Shown piece after piece: positions 46,716 to 59,200 of a stretch of DNA of 64,000 nt; position 1 is the stretch's first letter, and each line of letters opens with the position of its first letter. This DNA is from Pilatotrama ljubarskyi (lineage: Eukaryota > Basidiomycota > Agaricomycetes > Polyporales > Polyporaceae). The notes beneath the pieces were generated by a model. That model saw nothing but the letters and a program-made list of their open reading frames with translations, searched no databases and was not told the DNA's origin. The DNA lies in NCBI GenBank assembly GCA_022385805.1, contig MU277671.1:442808-506807 (forward strand). Direction: 5' to 3'. The position numbers and the translations under genes are program-made.

Positions 46716-47156
46716 GTAGCACCGAGTCTCGACGAGCACGCGCGATCGTTGGGGTAACGGTCCGAAACGGAAGCCTGATCTTCGTTTTGGACGTGATTTC
46801 CGCCCAGTCTTTCAGCACAAGCGCTCTGTCAATTCACCAGTCTCGAGCGATTTCGTGCAACAGAGAAAGAGCGGTCATAGCAGGTGTAGTTGAGAGGAAC
46901 ATCGATATCGGCCTGTACGTCGCGGTTTCTGAAGGACATGCAGTCGACGGCCCGGCGAGGGCTGTGGGGAACACGACACGTGGCCAAACATAGTTAAGCC
47001 GCTGCGCCTGCGCCTACGCCAACTGTACATCGCTCGCCGAGCTCGAGAACGCTCAACTCGACTTCCGCCTAATCTGCGCTACCTCTCTCTGTTATTGTCG
47101 CTCGTTTTGCCCCTGCTTGGTCTCTCTGATATCCCATATCCTTATTACCATCCAAA
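46716..47156. promoter_or_regulatory. Divergent region between the GpsA-type gene and SED5
   Basis: About 441 bases between divergent starts. No clear element recognised. Confidence 0.4.
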
Positions 47157-48512
47157 ATGCCAGTCCAGGACCGCACCAACGAGTTCCGGGCATGCGTGGA
47201 GTCCATACGGAACAGGTCCTCCTTACCCTCGAGAGGTGCAGAACAGAAGCAGCGGTTGCTTCAGACGAAGGCGGGGGGTAGCACGTCCGAGTTTACGAGG
47301 ATGGCGTCCGCGATAGGCAAAGACATCAGCAGTACTACGGTGAAGCTAGGCAAGCTTGCACAACGTGAGTGGAGGTGCCCAGTCTAACACATGCCGCGCT
47401 CAGTCTATTGCAGTCGCGAAGCGAAAGACTTTGTTCGATGACAGGCCCGTGGAGATTAGTGTATGCTCTTGGCCCACGCAATACATGTCATGCCGGAATC
47501 ACTGAGGGTATCTGTAGGAACTCACGTATATCATCAAGCAAGACATTGCGAACATCAACAAGCAGATTGCCCAGCTCCAAGCATACGTCAAAGAGCGCAA
47601 AGTGCAGAGTGCCAAGTCGCCAGAGGGCAAGCAATTAGAGGAACATAATCACAATGTCGTGATGCTGCTGCAAAGCAAACTCGCGGATACCAGTATGACG
47701 TTCAAGGACGTGCTGGAGATCAGGACTCAGGTGCGTACTGGTGTCCTGCTACTAGTAGTTTACTCACCCACACGCCGTGCACCCCAGAACATGAAAGAGT
47801 CGAAAGACAGGACTGAACAGTTCATGCATTCCACCTCCGCGGCTGCGAGCCAGGCACCCCCCAGTACGTCCACGCCACTCATAGGGCACGTATGCCATCT
47901 AACCATCACATAGGCTCGCTACTATACGGCAATACCCAGCGCCAGGATCCAATGGGCGATGGCAGCACTTTGACTGCATCGCGATTCGATACGAAGGGGA
48001 AGGGACGCGCCCCCTCCAGGAACAATGGGGACATCCTCGCTCTTGACCTCGGTGCGGCGGAGGAGGGCGCGGCACCTCAGCATGGAGATGCGTTCATGCA
48101 GATGCAACTAGTTGAACAACAGGTTCGCCGCGTGCCTTATTGCTGACTTCGCGCTCTGCTGATCCGAGGCGGCGCATATTCAGGACAGCTACATCCAGTC
48201 CCGCTCAACGGCTATCGAGTCCATCGAGTCCACAATCGCCGAACTCGGGCAGATCTTTACGCAGCTCGCACAAATGGTTGCCGAGCAGCGGGAAACCGTG
48301 CAACGCATCGACGCAGACACCGTCGACATTGCGTCAAACGTCAGCGGCGCGCAACGAGAACTGCTAAAATACTACGCGAGCATCTCAAGTAACCGTTGGT
48401 TGATGCTGAAGGTCTTCGGCGTTTTGATCGTTTTTGTGAGTCTGACTACTGTATGCAACGCATGCTTTGCTCACCGTTCTCGCAGTTCCTAATCTTCATT
48501 CTCGTCTCATGA
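47157..48512 (+). CDS. SED5: Syntaxin 5-type t-SNARE (Sed5)
   Basis: Seven exons: 47157-47364, 47414-47460, 47518-47730, 47788-47863, 47914-48122, 48184-48435, 48486-48512; 343 residues. The N-terminus (QDRTNEFRACVESI) is the Sly1-binding type of peptide seen in Sed5/syntaxin 5. A three-helix region with YIIKQDIANINKQIAQLQ follows, then the Qa-SNARE motif (DSYIQSRSTAIESIEST to RELLKYY) and a C-terminal membrane anchor (SNRWLMLKVFGVLIVF). It drives fusion of ER-derived vesicles with the Golgi. An alternative acceptor at 48168 would add five residues (AAHIQ) before the SNARE motif; I chose 48183 because family members read EQ-DSYIQSR. Confidence 0.95.
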
Positions 48513-48669
48513 TCCGGATTTGCTGGCTGGACCACGTATGTGTATGTTCAGATAATAGGACCATGGACTTCTAGGATATAGAGCGCTCGATTACCACTGC
48601 ATCACCTCGTGCTGCACAAGCAGTATAGCCAAGAATACGCAAGGAGACGACAACGAAACCAGGTAGCGA

Positions 48670-49832
48670 TCAACCGACTGGAATGGCATTGACACCAGTG
48701 CCGAGCGGTTTAGGCGGCCGCTTCTTCCCCTTCTTGCTGCCCCTCTTCCGCGTCGACGGGTCCTCCTCACCTCCATCGGCTACTGACCACGTACGCTTCT
48801 TGAGCGGCACTTGATCTACACCCGAGGTCGCCGAGTAGCGCTGTGGCCGCTCCATCTGTACGTCCTTGCCTGAAACCTCGCCGGCCTCGCCATCCGCTTT
48901 CCTCTTCCCATTCTTCCCAGTAGTTTGCTTCAACAGGTGCTTCTTCTGCAGGTAAACCGTAAGTACGCAACTTGGCAGCACGCGACGAAAGACGCACCCT
49001 CTGTTCGTGAAGCTCCCGATTCCGCTTCTTGACTTTCTCCAGCCTATGCTCACTCTTCCCCCCACCGCCAGCGGTGAGTTCGACATTGATCCTCCGCCCG
49101 TCAAGCTCTGTTTGGTGCAACTTCAAGCCCTGCTGCAGGGCATTCTTGTGCGAGAACTCCACGAATGCAAACCCCTTTGACTTGATCGTCGGTTTCGTAT
49201 TGGCGGATGGCTTCGGCGTCATGAGCCGAACAGTTGGTGGAGGATCTAGACATCACTATTGGAGACGTGCTTCAACAACAGTAGGCCGAGTACTCACCGC
49301 ATTTCGAGAAGTGTTTCTCTACCGCTTCCTTCGTAGTAGTATACCTTAGGTTTCCTAGCGGGGCTATGAGATGCTGATTCAAGCAGCCGAGTCGTGCGGA
49401 CTTACCGACAAACAAGATATACCGCTGCTTCACTTTCTTCTTGCCGTCTTCTTGCCCGTCTCCTTCAGCCGCATCCCCGGTATCCACCCCTGCACCATCT
49501 GCGCCTTTCCGCTTTTTCTTCGATTTCTGCTCCTTTGCCCCTTCTGCGTCCCCCGCATTGCCCTCTTCCCTTTTGCGTTTCTTCCCCTTGTTACCGCCGT
49601 CCAGAGCATCCGCATCCTGCGCACCTCCCTTCTTCGCATCTGCCGCGCGTCCCGCCGGAGCTTCCACAGGACCAGGCTCCTCGTCCACTTGAACCTCAGC
49701 AAGATCCTGGTTCTCCTCGACAGGAACGTCGTTGTCCAGCTCATCGAAGCTCTTCGCCTTGCCCTTGCCCTTGCGTTCACGGAAGGCCAGCGCTTTCTTC
49801 TGCTTCTTGGTGAGTTTTTGAGGCGCGCTCAT
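48670..49832 (-). CDS. NOP6: Nucleolar RRM protein, Nop6 type
   Basis: Four exons in transcription order: 49406-49832, 49298-49354, 48998-49245, 48670-48945; 335 residues. The N-terminal 135 residues are Lys/Glu/Asp/Ala-rich with several basic KKKRK-type stretches that could act as nuclear or nucleolar signals. One RRM (residues about 137-220) has RYILFVG as RNP2 and KGFAFVEF as RNP1, and is followed by INVELTAGGGGKSEHR, a block I associate with Nop6. The C-terminus is again basic. Nop6 helps assemble the early small-subunit processome in yeast. Convergent with SED5, 157 bases away. Confidence 0.87.
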
Positions 49833-50309
49833 CTTGGCAGTCGAAGGACACAGCAGCCGAAACTAAGCGCTGCGAATGGGTATCAATGACGTTGAGGAGG
49901 AGCGCAAAACCCAGCAGAGACTGTAGACACGACGAGGCAGCAGTCGAGGCAGGAGTGAACGATCGAAAGAAGGGAACCGGAGTGCAGCGCAGCGGTCTAT
50001 ACACGGGTCACGTGACCGGGCATTCACTGTGCCCCAGTCCTGCAAGAGTCTCGCACTTGGGAAAAGAACTCCTCCATGGCTGCTAGTAGCGATAGTGGCA
50101 GTCTGTGTTGTGACAACAAGTGTGTTGCTCGCGATGAGATGTCAGATGCGCAGAATTCCAGATACAGTCACAACAAAATATTACATGTCTAATCTATGCC
50201 AATACCGTCCCATGTAATGCATCATACACGATCGGCTCAGCATGCGTGAGCAGAGCGGCTGGATCCACAGTCCACGAGTATGTGGAGAGAGCAGAACGAC
50301 AAGCGTGCG
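49833..50309. promoter_or_regulatory. Region between UBC12 and NOP6
   Basis: About 477 bases between tandem minus-strand genes: UBC12 3' UTR and NOP6 promoter. No element or gene recognised. Confidence 0.4.
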
Positions 50310-51125
50310 CTACGGGATTACTTTGTCGTAGTGCTGGCCTTTGAGCGAGCCACCACGCATAGTCGTCTTGACGTTGTAGATGAACTGCTCCCGGTTGCGC
50401 TTCATCTCTTCGGCAGCCTCTGTTCATAGTCCCTTCGGTCAGTTATGAAATAGAAGGGGACTCGGATTGTGCGTACCTTTGTTGAGAGGGTCGTCCGCAT
50501 TGGGCTCTAGGAACAGATACTGTAGCCCGACCATGACCGAGTTAAGATTGAGAACAGGCTTCCAGTCTTCTCGGAGGATGTTCAAGCAAACGTTGCCTTC
50601 CAGGTCTACATTCGGGTGGTAGATCTATGGCGTATCATGTCAGTGCAGATGAATGCGGGCCGCATGTCATAGCGCCACATACCGTCTGTGTACACTTGAC
50701 CTTCGGAGGCTCGTGAGGATAGTTGGCGTTGATGTTGAATTGGAAGACGAAAGAGCCACCCTTGTACATGCCTTGACCGCGTGTAAGCAATGACCGACAA
50801 CATGACGTGAGGTGCATGTACCTACCCTCATCCGGGGTGATCGTGAGCGTGAAGTTGAGGAGATCAGCAGGATCGGGGAAGTGGGTCTTCATCGTTTGCG
50901 GCAGTTCGAGCTCGGTGAGGTCTACAACAATCAGACGCTTCAGTAACAGTGGCAGAGGTCCTTGATGACTGAAGGGTATGCGCACCTTTCTGCACTCGAA
51001 TCTGAGCAGCACTTGTCTTCGGCTTCTTCTTCGCAGCCTGGTCCTCATTCTTCTTCATGCTCCAGATCTAACGCGGGGTAAGATCTCAGTACTCTAGATT
51101 CCAACTTTCCATCTACCTTGATCAT
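50310..51125 (-). CDS. UBC12: NEDD8-conjugating enzyme Ubc12
   Basis: Six exons in transcription order: 51117-51125, 50986-51067, 50826-50921, 50683-50771, 50477-50624, 50310-50419; 177 residues. The first coding exon is only nine bases (ATG ATC AAG); joined to the next it gives MIKIWSMK, which matches the family's opening that binds the NEDD8 E1. The UBC fold is complete ([43 protein letters not shown]) with the catalytic Cys at 105. It transfers NEDD8 to cullins and so activates SCF-type ubiquitin ligases. The C-terminus (GQHYDKVIP) resembles other Ubc12 proteins. Confidence 0.96.
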
Positions 51126-51422
51126 CTTGACTACTGTCGAGGCTAGGAATGCGGGGAAGGAGGTGCTGCAGGAGCGCGGCGCGTGCAAGGTTAGTCAAGC
51201 GACGTAGGCGCCCATAGCGATGCGGCATAAGTAGTGCTCACGTGACCACCTTTCCATCTCGTTCTTCCCGATCTGGCAGGCGGTGATCGAGTTGCTTTGG
51301 CACAGGGCCTCTGGCCTCTCGCACGAAGTGCGTTTGTCTTTTTCCCCTTTCTGCTTTTGGTGTTCGCCGACCTGTGTATAACCTGACATATCCAAGCGGA
51401 AATCCACCTCACTGTATTCAGC
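51126..51422. promoter_or_regulatory. Divergent promoter of UBC12 and the oxygenase gene
   Basis: 297 bases between divergent starts. Both promoters must fit here. No TATA box recognised. Confidence 0.4.
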
Positions 51423-52823
51423 ATGGCTGATGTCACCCTGCCTGTCGTCGATCTCGACATCTTCCTGTCAGCATCACCGGAGTCTGAGGCGTTCACGAAG
51501 GAATGCAAGAAGGTCAGGCTTTGGGCCGAGCACAATGCCCAATCATACCTTAATCTCACATCAAGGTGCGCTTATAGGCTGCAGACGCATTGATTCATTA
51601 CGGAGCCCTTCTGCTGCACGATTCCCGCGTTTCCGAAGAAGACAATAATACTTTCCTTGACTTGATCGAGGACTACTTCGCCCAGCCGGAGGAACTCCTG
51701 AAAGAAGACGAGCGACCTGAATTGGGCTATCAGGTAGTACTTCACTATTCTGTTCAACGGGGATAAAGGCCGACACAAGTTGCTCAGGTTGGCGTGACAC
51801 TGGAGAACACGGAGAAGCCCAAGTGCGCCGTAGACGAGCCGTGCCTGAAAGTCATTGAACGGCTTGACCCTGCGGAACGCCCTCTCGATATCACTGCGCA
51901 CTCTCCAGATCCGAAGTGTCGGTTTTTCTGGAAGATGAGTGAGAAGCCGCCGTATGAGACTCATTACCCTGCCTTGAACGCGCCCAACGTCGTCCCAAAG
52001 ACCGAGGGTATCCATGAGCGGTGGACTCCCATCATGGAGAAATGGGGTACCTCTATGAAGACTGCGTGAGTAACTTGCGTATAGTTACAAAATCACCCGA
52101 TTGATGAGCGTCTCGCCGGCAGTGTCGAGAACTTGGCGGAAATGGCTGCTATCGGACTCGGCTTACCCCGCGAAACATTCAAGGAAGCAGGAAGATATGG
52201 GTATATACGACTTCACAACATTCCTTAAAACTGTCCTAAGCTCTATCACAGACCGCATTTGCTTGCTCCGACTGCCTCAGACTTAGTCAAATACGGCAAG
52301 AAGGACACTATACTTGCCGGGTTCCATACAGACCTGAACTTTCTCACTATCCACGGTCGCTCACGCTATCCTGGCCTGAACATCTGGGCACGCAACACTG
52401 GCAAGCGTATTCCCGTCAAGTTCCCGCCAGCCGGCCGTTACCTCCTCGTACAGGCCGGAAAGCAGCTCGAGCACCTCAGTGGCGGTCTCATCAAGGCCGG
52501 ATACCACGAGGTCGTGGTGAATGATGCAACTCTCCAGGTGAATTCAGCCCCAGAGTTTTACTGTGCGTGATCGCGACGGCTCGTACTCACCCATCGAACA
52601 GGCGATCGAGCGGAGGAAGAGGGAGAACCCCGATCGACCCCTCATTCGGATCTCGTCCACATTCTTCTGGCACCTATCGTCTGACTATGACCTCGTGCCC
52701 ATTCCTGCTCTGCAGGAGAAAGCGCGTGCACTCAGGGCAGATGCCGTCAATCTGGGCAAAGTGGATCTTCACGAGGAGACAGTCTACGAGCCCATGAAGG
52801 TCGGTCAGCAAGTCCAGAAGTAG
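51423..52823 (+). CDS. 2-oxoglutarate/Fe(II)-dependent oxygenase-like protein, IPNS-type fold
   Basis: Six exons: 51423-51512, 51578-51733, 51788-52065, 52123-52200, 52252-52537, 52602-52823; 369 residues. The N-terminus (LPVVDLDIFL and ALIHYGALLLHDSRVS) is the usual opening of the isopenicillin-N-synthase-like family. The iron triad is H226 and D228 in GFHTDLN and H286 in AGYHEVV. An Arg in LIRISSTFF could bind the co-substrate carboxylate. The residue after the last His is Glu, not Arg as in many members, so the substrate-binding rule may differ. Substrate is unknown. It has no biosynthetic neighbours, which argues against a secondary-metabolite cluster and for a general metabolic or repair role. 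Confidence 0.87.
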
Positions 52824-53416
52824 GTCCTTACTCCGCATCCGTGTTGGAAGTGAAGCTTACAGTACTCATAGCGAACTGCGGCACATCGCGCTCATGGCGT
52901 GAGATGAGGGATTGCACGGATATATTGGCGGTTCACCTGATTTGGTTTATATTTGTGGATGCTCGGTGTAGGTTCCTCACTGAGCGAGCTACTAGGATAT
53001 GGAAGTGCGCCACGTTTACATACTCCGTAGATACACGTAGCACTGTTGCCTACCATAGGGCTCGGCCCTCGAGGGCAATAAACGAGGATCAAAAGAAAAA
53101 AAAAGAAAAAAAGAAGTGCGCCAGCACATACGTCTCTTGTTGTACTAAAACCATATACGAGTGTACGAATGACAGTTTGGTGCCCTTGCATTCCCATAAC
53201 GTGAGAAGTCCTGATGAAGGACAAAGTATCCAACCCATTACCCTGAAACTACAACTGGTGAGCGTGATAGCGGTACAGTGATCGCAGCGGCCGTTGAGGC
53301 CGTGATATGATACAGTAGATGTCAAGCGACGTCGTGAACTCAGCCAGACAGGACGATAAAAACCGAAAGTAATACTCTTCCGTTGAGGAAGAGGGTGACG
53401 TATTGTTGATACTTGT
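52824..53416. other. Convergent 3' region with an A-rich tract
   Basis: About 590 bases between the oxygenase and ABZ1 3' ends. An A-rich tract with single G interruptions lies at 53091-53116. Both 3' UTRs should lie here. No gene seen. Confidence 0.55.
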
Positions 53417-55955
53417 CTAACGTGATTGAGGGTCGTCGAATGCCCGCAAGACGCTCTCCACCTTGACGATCATCTCCTCCCACTCCGCGACGGGGTCAGA
53501 CAGGGCGGTGATAGCACCTCCAGCGCCGAGTGTCCACTCGTCGAAGAGTGAATTCTGGTCGCCGTTGGCGCGCTGATGTGGTCCGCCGCTGAGGGCACTC
53601 ATCCGCTCGGTGAATTCATTGAGGCTCTCCACGCTCGTCGAGCCGGAAACGTCGCCCGTCGCACGATCTTCACTGCTCCCGTCCAAAGGCCCGTCGGACG
53701 CGTCGCTACTCCTGGACTCGCTTGCGTTGAATGATTGCTCATCATGCTTGAAGCAGCTTCGGATGGTAACCGCCCAGTCGCCCCCGCCCCCGACATCAGC
53801 GTATCCGAGCACGCCAGAGTAGATTCCTCGTTCGCCGCCTTCGAGGTCGCGCAGAATCTCGACGCTGCGTTTCTTCGGCGCGCCAGTCATGCTCCCTTCC
53901 GATGCCCGGTCATCAATAACACTCGAGGCAACATACAAATCTGATCGAGCATACCAGGTGGCAGGGAAGCGCGCAACACCTCCCAGCCCAAGTCCGAGTG
54001 GCTCTGGTTCTTGACAAGTGGGGCAGGTTTGCCCTCGATGACGCTCACGAGCTGCCAGAGAGTCTTGTACTCCTCCACGCCGCAGAACTGGCGGACATGT
54101 ACGTCCTCGCCGACGACGCTATGCAGATCGTGGCGAATGAGGTCCACTATCATCAAATTCTCTGCGACCTCCTTCTTACTGCCAGCGAGCAGCTGCTCGG
54201 CCACGTCTCGTGTGATGCCCGGCGCCTTACGAACCGTACCTTTGATCGGACGCAGCTGGCACAGGTTCTCAGGGGACCGGGAATACGATAGGAAGCGTTC
54301 GGGGGAGGACGATAGGAGCGTGGAGGGATGGAGACGGAGGTAGGCGGAGTGCGGGGCAGGATTGCGAGAGCGCAGCCTCTTGTAGAGCTCCCAGGAGGAG
54401 GATGTACCGCGCGCGACGGCAGAGGGCGCCTTCGCCGCACGGACACGGGTAGGGGCGGTGATACACAGCTCGTATGAATCTCCGGAGAAGAGCCACTCCT
54501 TAGCCGTTACGATCTTGGAGATATATTCTGCGCGATCCGGTAGTGTGACCATAGGTGGAGGTATGGAACCACAGGCTCTCTGGTCTCCGTCCGCAGGGCA
54601 AACGCTGTCTGGAGCTCGCGCGGTGAGGGAAGTGAGTCGCGTAACCATTTCGTCAAGCCACTCTCCATCGCGAGGAAGGATCGACTGAACGTAGATCGTC
54701 CCGCCTTGCGAGTCAACGACGATGCTCCGCTCCACGAAGACCAGGTTTACGTCCGGATGACGTGAGCGCGCTCCCGCCCTGGGTTGTACGGGGGTCAAGG
54801 TATGTACTCCCAGCTCGTAGCTGAGGTATCCGACGAGCCCGCCCCAAAAGGGGACCTCGCGCACCCCGCCATGCGCCTTCCTACGCCGCATGAACGCAGT
54901 GAGCCATGCCCAGATGTCATGCGAGCCGAGCTCAACAAACGAGACGTCCTCTTCACGCCGCATCCGAACGAATGGGTCGCCCAGTGTATACGTGAGTCTT
55001 GGGGAAGTGGGGATAAGACAGCCGATGATGGAGAAACGCCCAGGTGCAGCGGCGGAATCCAGGAGGACGAAATCCTTCGCATCATCTTCCACACCCAGCA
55101 GCTCGCAAATATGGGAGACGTTGACATCGATCATATGGAGCGTCCTAGTGTCCACCGGAACTGTGGTTTGCTGGGTTCTCTCCCCGGCCACAGCTTTGCG
55201 TCGCACGGCGGGCCAACATGGACCGATGAGTTCCTCCACGGCAGCCGTCCAGGGAAGTGTGCGTCGTCCATGTACAGCCGACCACTGAGTCGCCAGTCGC
55301 CAAAAGTTGCGGAGGACGTCTACACCACCACCTGCGGTGCAAACAGACTCGGGATGATACTGAACGGCCCAAAAGGGCTTGTACCTATGCTTGAGCGCCA
55401 TCAGGACTTCGCCGTTCTCCCCGTCGTCGTTTGCCCAAGCCAATGGCTCGAGGACATGCTGACCAGTAAGCTTGATATGCAAGGAATGATAGCGTACAGC
55501 GTGGACTTCTCCAACGTCCTGGAAGAGGTCGGTACCTCCGTGACGGATGAGGGATATCTGACCGTGTTTCACGACATCGAGGCGCCTGACAATGGCACCG
55601 TACTCCACGGCGAGACTTTGCAGACCAAGACAAACCCCGAAGACAGGGAGGAGCAGATCATCCGCTACGTGCCAGATGTCCTTGACAATCCCTACATCTG
55701 CAGGATTGTCGGGAGATCCGGGTCCAGGTCCGACGATGACGGCATCAAAGTGTCTGAGAAGCGGCAGGAAGGAACTGCGCTGCAGGGCATCGTTCTTGAG
55801 TATGTGGATATCGCAATTAGGGATCGCACGCTTGCACAGTGAGGCCAAGCTAGACGATGGATGTCAGAAACGCTGCCTTTCGCGGGAAAAGGCACGCACT
55901 TGAACGTAAAGGAGTCGTAGGAGTCAATGAGGAGAATGCGGGATCGAGGAGCCAT
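53417..55955 (-). CDS. ABZ1: Aminodeoxychorismate synthase, PabA-PabB fusion
   Basis: Three exons in transcription order: 55900-55955, 53955-55849, 53417-53895; 809 residues. The N-terminal amidotransferase (about 1-220) has the catalytic Cys92 in GVCLGLQS and AVQYHPES with the catalytic His and Glu. The chorismate-binding half has the PIKGT motif (the Lys typical of PabB), NLMIVDLIRHDL, and, after the last intron, SMTGAPKKRSVEILRDLE and IYSGVLGY. It makes 4-amino-4-deoxychorismate from chorismate and glutamine, the first step to p-aminobenzoate and folate. An extra Ser/Asp-rich stretch of about 75 residues lies between AVTIRSCFKHDE and LGAGGAITALSDP, inside the catalytic domain. Confidence 0.95.
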
Positions 55956-56288
55956 AGCAGGGACAGGGAACTGAGCGACGTCAAGGGTGCAAAGAGAGCC
56001 CTCCGTAGGACATTAGTGATGGGTAGCGATAGTCATATACTTTTCGAGGACATGGGAGTTGTGGTGGGACGGAGGATACAAAGTGTGGCAAAAGCTGAAA
56101 AGCCGACTCGCAGGATTTCCACCCAGCCTCGGGCCGGCGTTCCGATGCGGGTAATCTACGCGTTCGACCGCGTCTGCTCGTCTTGCATCCCCATCCACCG
56201 TCTGCAGCTGAGTCTCAGCGGGTTGTGACCGTTCCTCGACTGTTCTAAACCTCATTGCGCCAGTACAGACCAAGAAGTGCGTTGGAAC
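55956..56288. promoter_or_regulatory. Divergent promoter of ABZ1 and TTI1
   Basis: 333 bases between divergent starts. No specific element recognised. Confidence 0.4.
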
Positions 56289-59200
56289 ATGGAGGATGGA
56301 AATCCAAGTCGGTCGACCTTCCAGAGAGTGCGGCAGTTTAGCATCCCGACGAAGCTAGCCAGGTCCTCACATCTCTGAACAGCTGAAGGCTATCTGCGTC
56401 CCTCTGCTGGGGAACGCATTGCTCACGTCGTCGTCGATACCGAGCGTGCTTCAGCTCTTGACGCAACTCCGAGACACTCTACGCCAAGTCCAATCGTTTG
56501 GCGAAGTCCTCTCTCCTCAGACGGTCTCCTACGTCTTCTTTCCCCTTTCCACCATCCTCCGCCGCAACGAACTCGCCAATATCCCCGATCAAGTGCTCGA
56601 GCGACTCCTGGAGGTTCTCGCAATTCTTTGTGACGCCTGGTGGTGGGACATGGACGTTGCGGTGTGGGAACAGGTCTTCATGCTATGCAGCGCCATCCTC
56701 GGGGGTATCGATCGGAAAGGGAAAGGCAAGGACAGGGACGAGGAGACAAAAGTTGCAGTAGCTGGCTGTCTTTGGGCCCTACTTCGACCACGCACCCCTC
56801 TTGAAGACCCTCTGGATTTCTCCGATGGCGATCGCGCAAGGAAAATCACGGCGACTTTCCAGGGCCATGCTCAAACTACCAAGTTCATGCCTGTTCTTGG
56901 TCAGACGCTGACATCCCTGCTACTCACGGCGGAGTCGTCCCACATGCCTCTGCAGCGCATATCATTGAAGGTTTTGTCTACCATGATCAGCGACTACCTT
57001 CCGGATGGCTTTGTTCCGTCTGTGCTCCCCGGGACAGTCAGCAGCATGAGCAAGGTGGCTTTGGGTGCGAACGCCTCCAAGGGATGGGCCAATGGAGACA
57101 TAGTGGCGGCGGCGCTGCTCGTCATGCGCAACGCTATCTTGAGGGCCGTCGGCGACGAGGTCTGCATTCGTGAAGGTGCTGTCCACGACCTCAGTAATCT
57201 TGAAGACTTGCTCGCCGACTCTCGCACAGCTGCTGACGCGAACGGGAGACCTCCTTTACCCTATACGACCCAGCGTACGGCTACCTGGCTGCGCGCAACC
57301 GCTTCCCAGTTGCATATCGCCTTGAACGCCCTATCGCCTCTACTCAACCACCCGACGCCCGCGGCGCTCATTGGACTGGCGACTTTCTCGGCAGATATTT
57401 TGTCCGCCACTAAGGTCACACTTCCCCAGTCTCAAACCCTTCTGGTGACCTTCCTTCTTTCGGTGCAAGCGTCTCCTTTCGACCGGGTCTCCGAACATGC
57501 CGATTCCGCGCTCAGACAGATCCTCACGGGACAGTCTTCCGCTCGTCATCGTATCCTCCAAGTGCTCTTCCACATTGCACGTGACAATCTGGCAGCATTG
57601 CCTCGACTACTCCTGTCTCATGCAGATTCCAAGGTCGAGCATGTAGCAGGAATCCTGGAGTCCATTTGCCGCCTCGCGGCTCCTCGTGCAGACTCCCTGC
57701 TGAGCGGTGTGCCAGCAATTTGCGCAGGTGTGGGCAGGTTACTTGGGCCCCATGGCGGCGTCGAGAAATGGGGTTGGAGCCTTCTCTCTACCCTTGACTT
57801 TGTGAGCCCGCCTGTCGTCGTCACTCCTGCCTCAGCGGCGCAGCTGTTGCTGGAGAACGACCCGTCCGCTTCGAACAATGTCCCATTCCCGGAGCTCACG
57901 TTCAGGCACGTCGAATCGCATACAGCACGCCAGGCGCTAGAGCGAACCTTCCGCGCTCTCGGGGCAGCCGCTGGGGAGGAGTCTCTGTTCTCCGTGGAGT
58001 GGTTCTTGGACGTAGGGTTGAGCGGGAGAGGGAAGCGCGCCGTCGCAGCGCTCTGGTGCGCATGTCGACTCCTCGAAGGCGTCGGGAATGTGCCGCTTGA
58101 CCAGGTATTCTCATCCTCGGCCCCATCTCAGAGGACGAAGCGCTTGGAGAAATTCGCCAGAGATTTAGCACGCCGAGTCGGCGAAACCTGGGATGACATG
58201 GACATGGAAGAGATGCTGTCTGCTGATAGAGGACAGCATGTAGACGCTGGCGAAGACAACGGCGACCTAGTCGAACACGTCCAGGGCTTCCTCACTGTCC
58301 GGGGCATCTCGGAGGCCGAGCCCGTCGCATCCTCCACACCAGCTCACACTGCCGTACAGCCGATGCTTCACCGTGGACTGTGCCTGCAGCTGCTTGCTAT
58401 CTCCGCTGGCATTTTGGAGTCTCGCTTTCTCCCTCTGCTGCTTCATACCCTCTACCCGGTGCTGCATGGGATAGTCTCCGAGTCGCTCTTCGTGTCGACG
58501 TCCGCCTTAGCAGCACTGAACTCTATCACCGACAGCACTTCCTTCGCCACCCCAGCAAATCTACTCTTGTCTAACTTTGACTACGCCCTCGATGCCGTCT
58601 CCCGGCGCTTGACGCGGAGGTGGCTAGATGTCGACGCTACAAAGGTTTTGGCTGTGCTTGTTCGTCTCGTGGGTCGAGATGTGGTTCAGAAGGCCGGCGA
58701 TGTGGTGGAGGAATGCTTCGACCGGCTCGACGAGTACCACGGCTATGAAGTCATCGTCGATGGCCTTCTAGAGGTTCTCCGGGAGGTTGTCAAGGTCATC
58801 GAAGACGACGCTGACAATCGGCCCTCCAAAACGCCACATGCCTCAAGCGAGCGAGCCCCTCCGGTTGCTGATGCTCAACGTCTGGACGCATTTGCGGAAT
58901 GGTTTGCGCATCGCCCGGAGGACCCCGCACCTGAACCTATCCGTGACGCATCGTATCCCCACGAAGCCTGGGGAAAGGCCAAAGACGACGCTGAGAACGA
59001 TCCAGCTAAGGATGCTCCGAGCTCCAGCGAAGACCCATCCTCAGAATCTACCCCTACACCGTCACAAGCACTGACGCAGCAGATCGTCTCTCGCTCATTA
59101 TACTTCCTCACCCACGGTGCGCCTCAAATCCGGGCGCGAATCCTCCTACTTCTTGCCAATGCTGTCCCCGTCCTCTCCGAGAGTGCACTGCTCCCATCCG

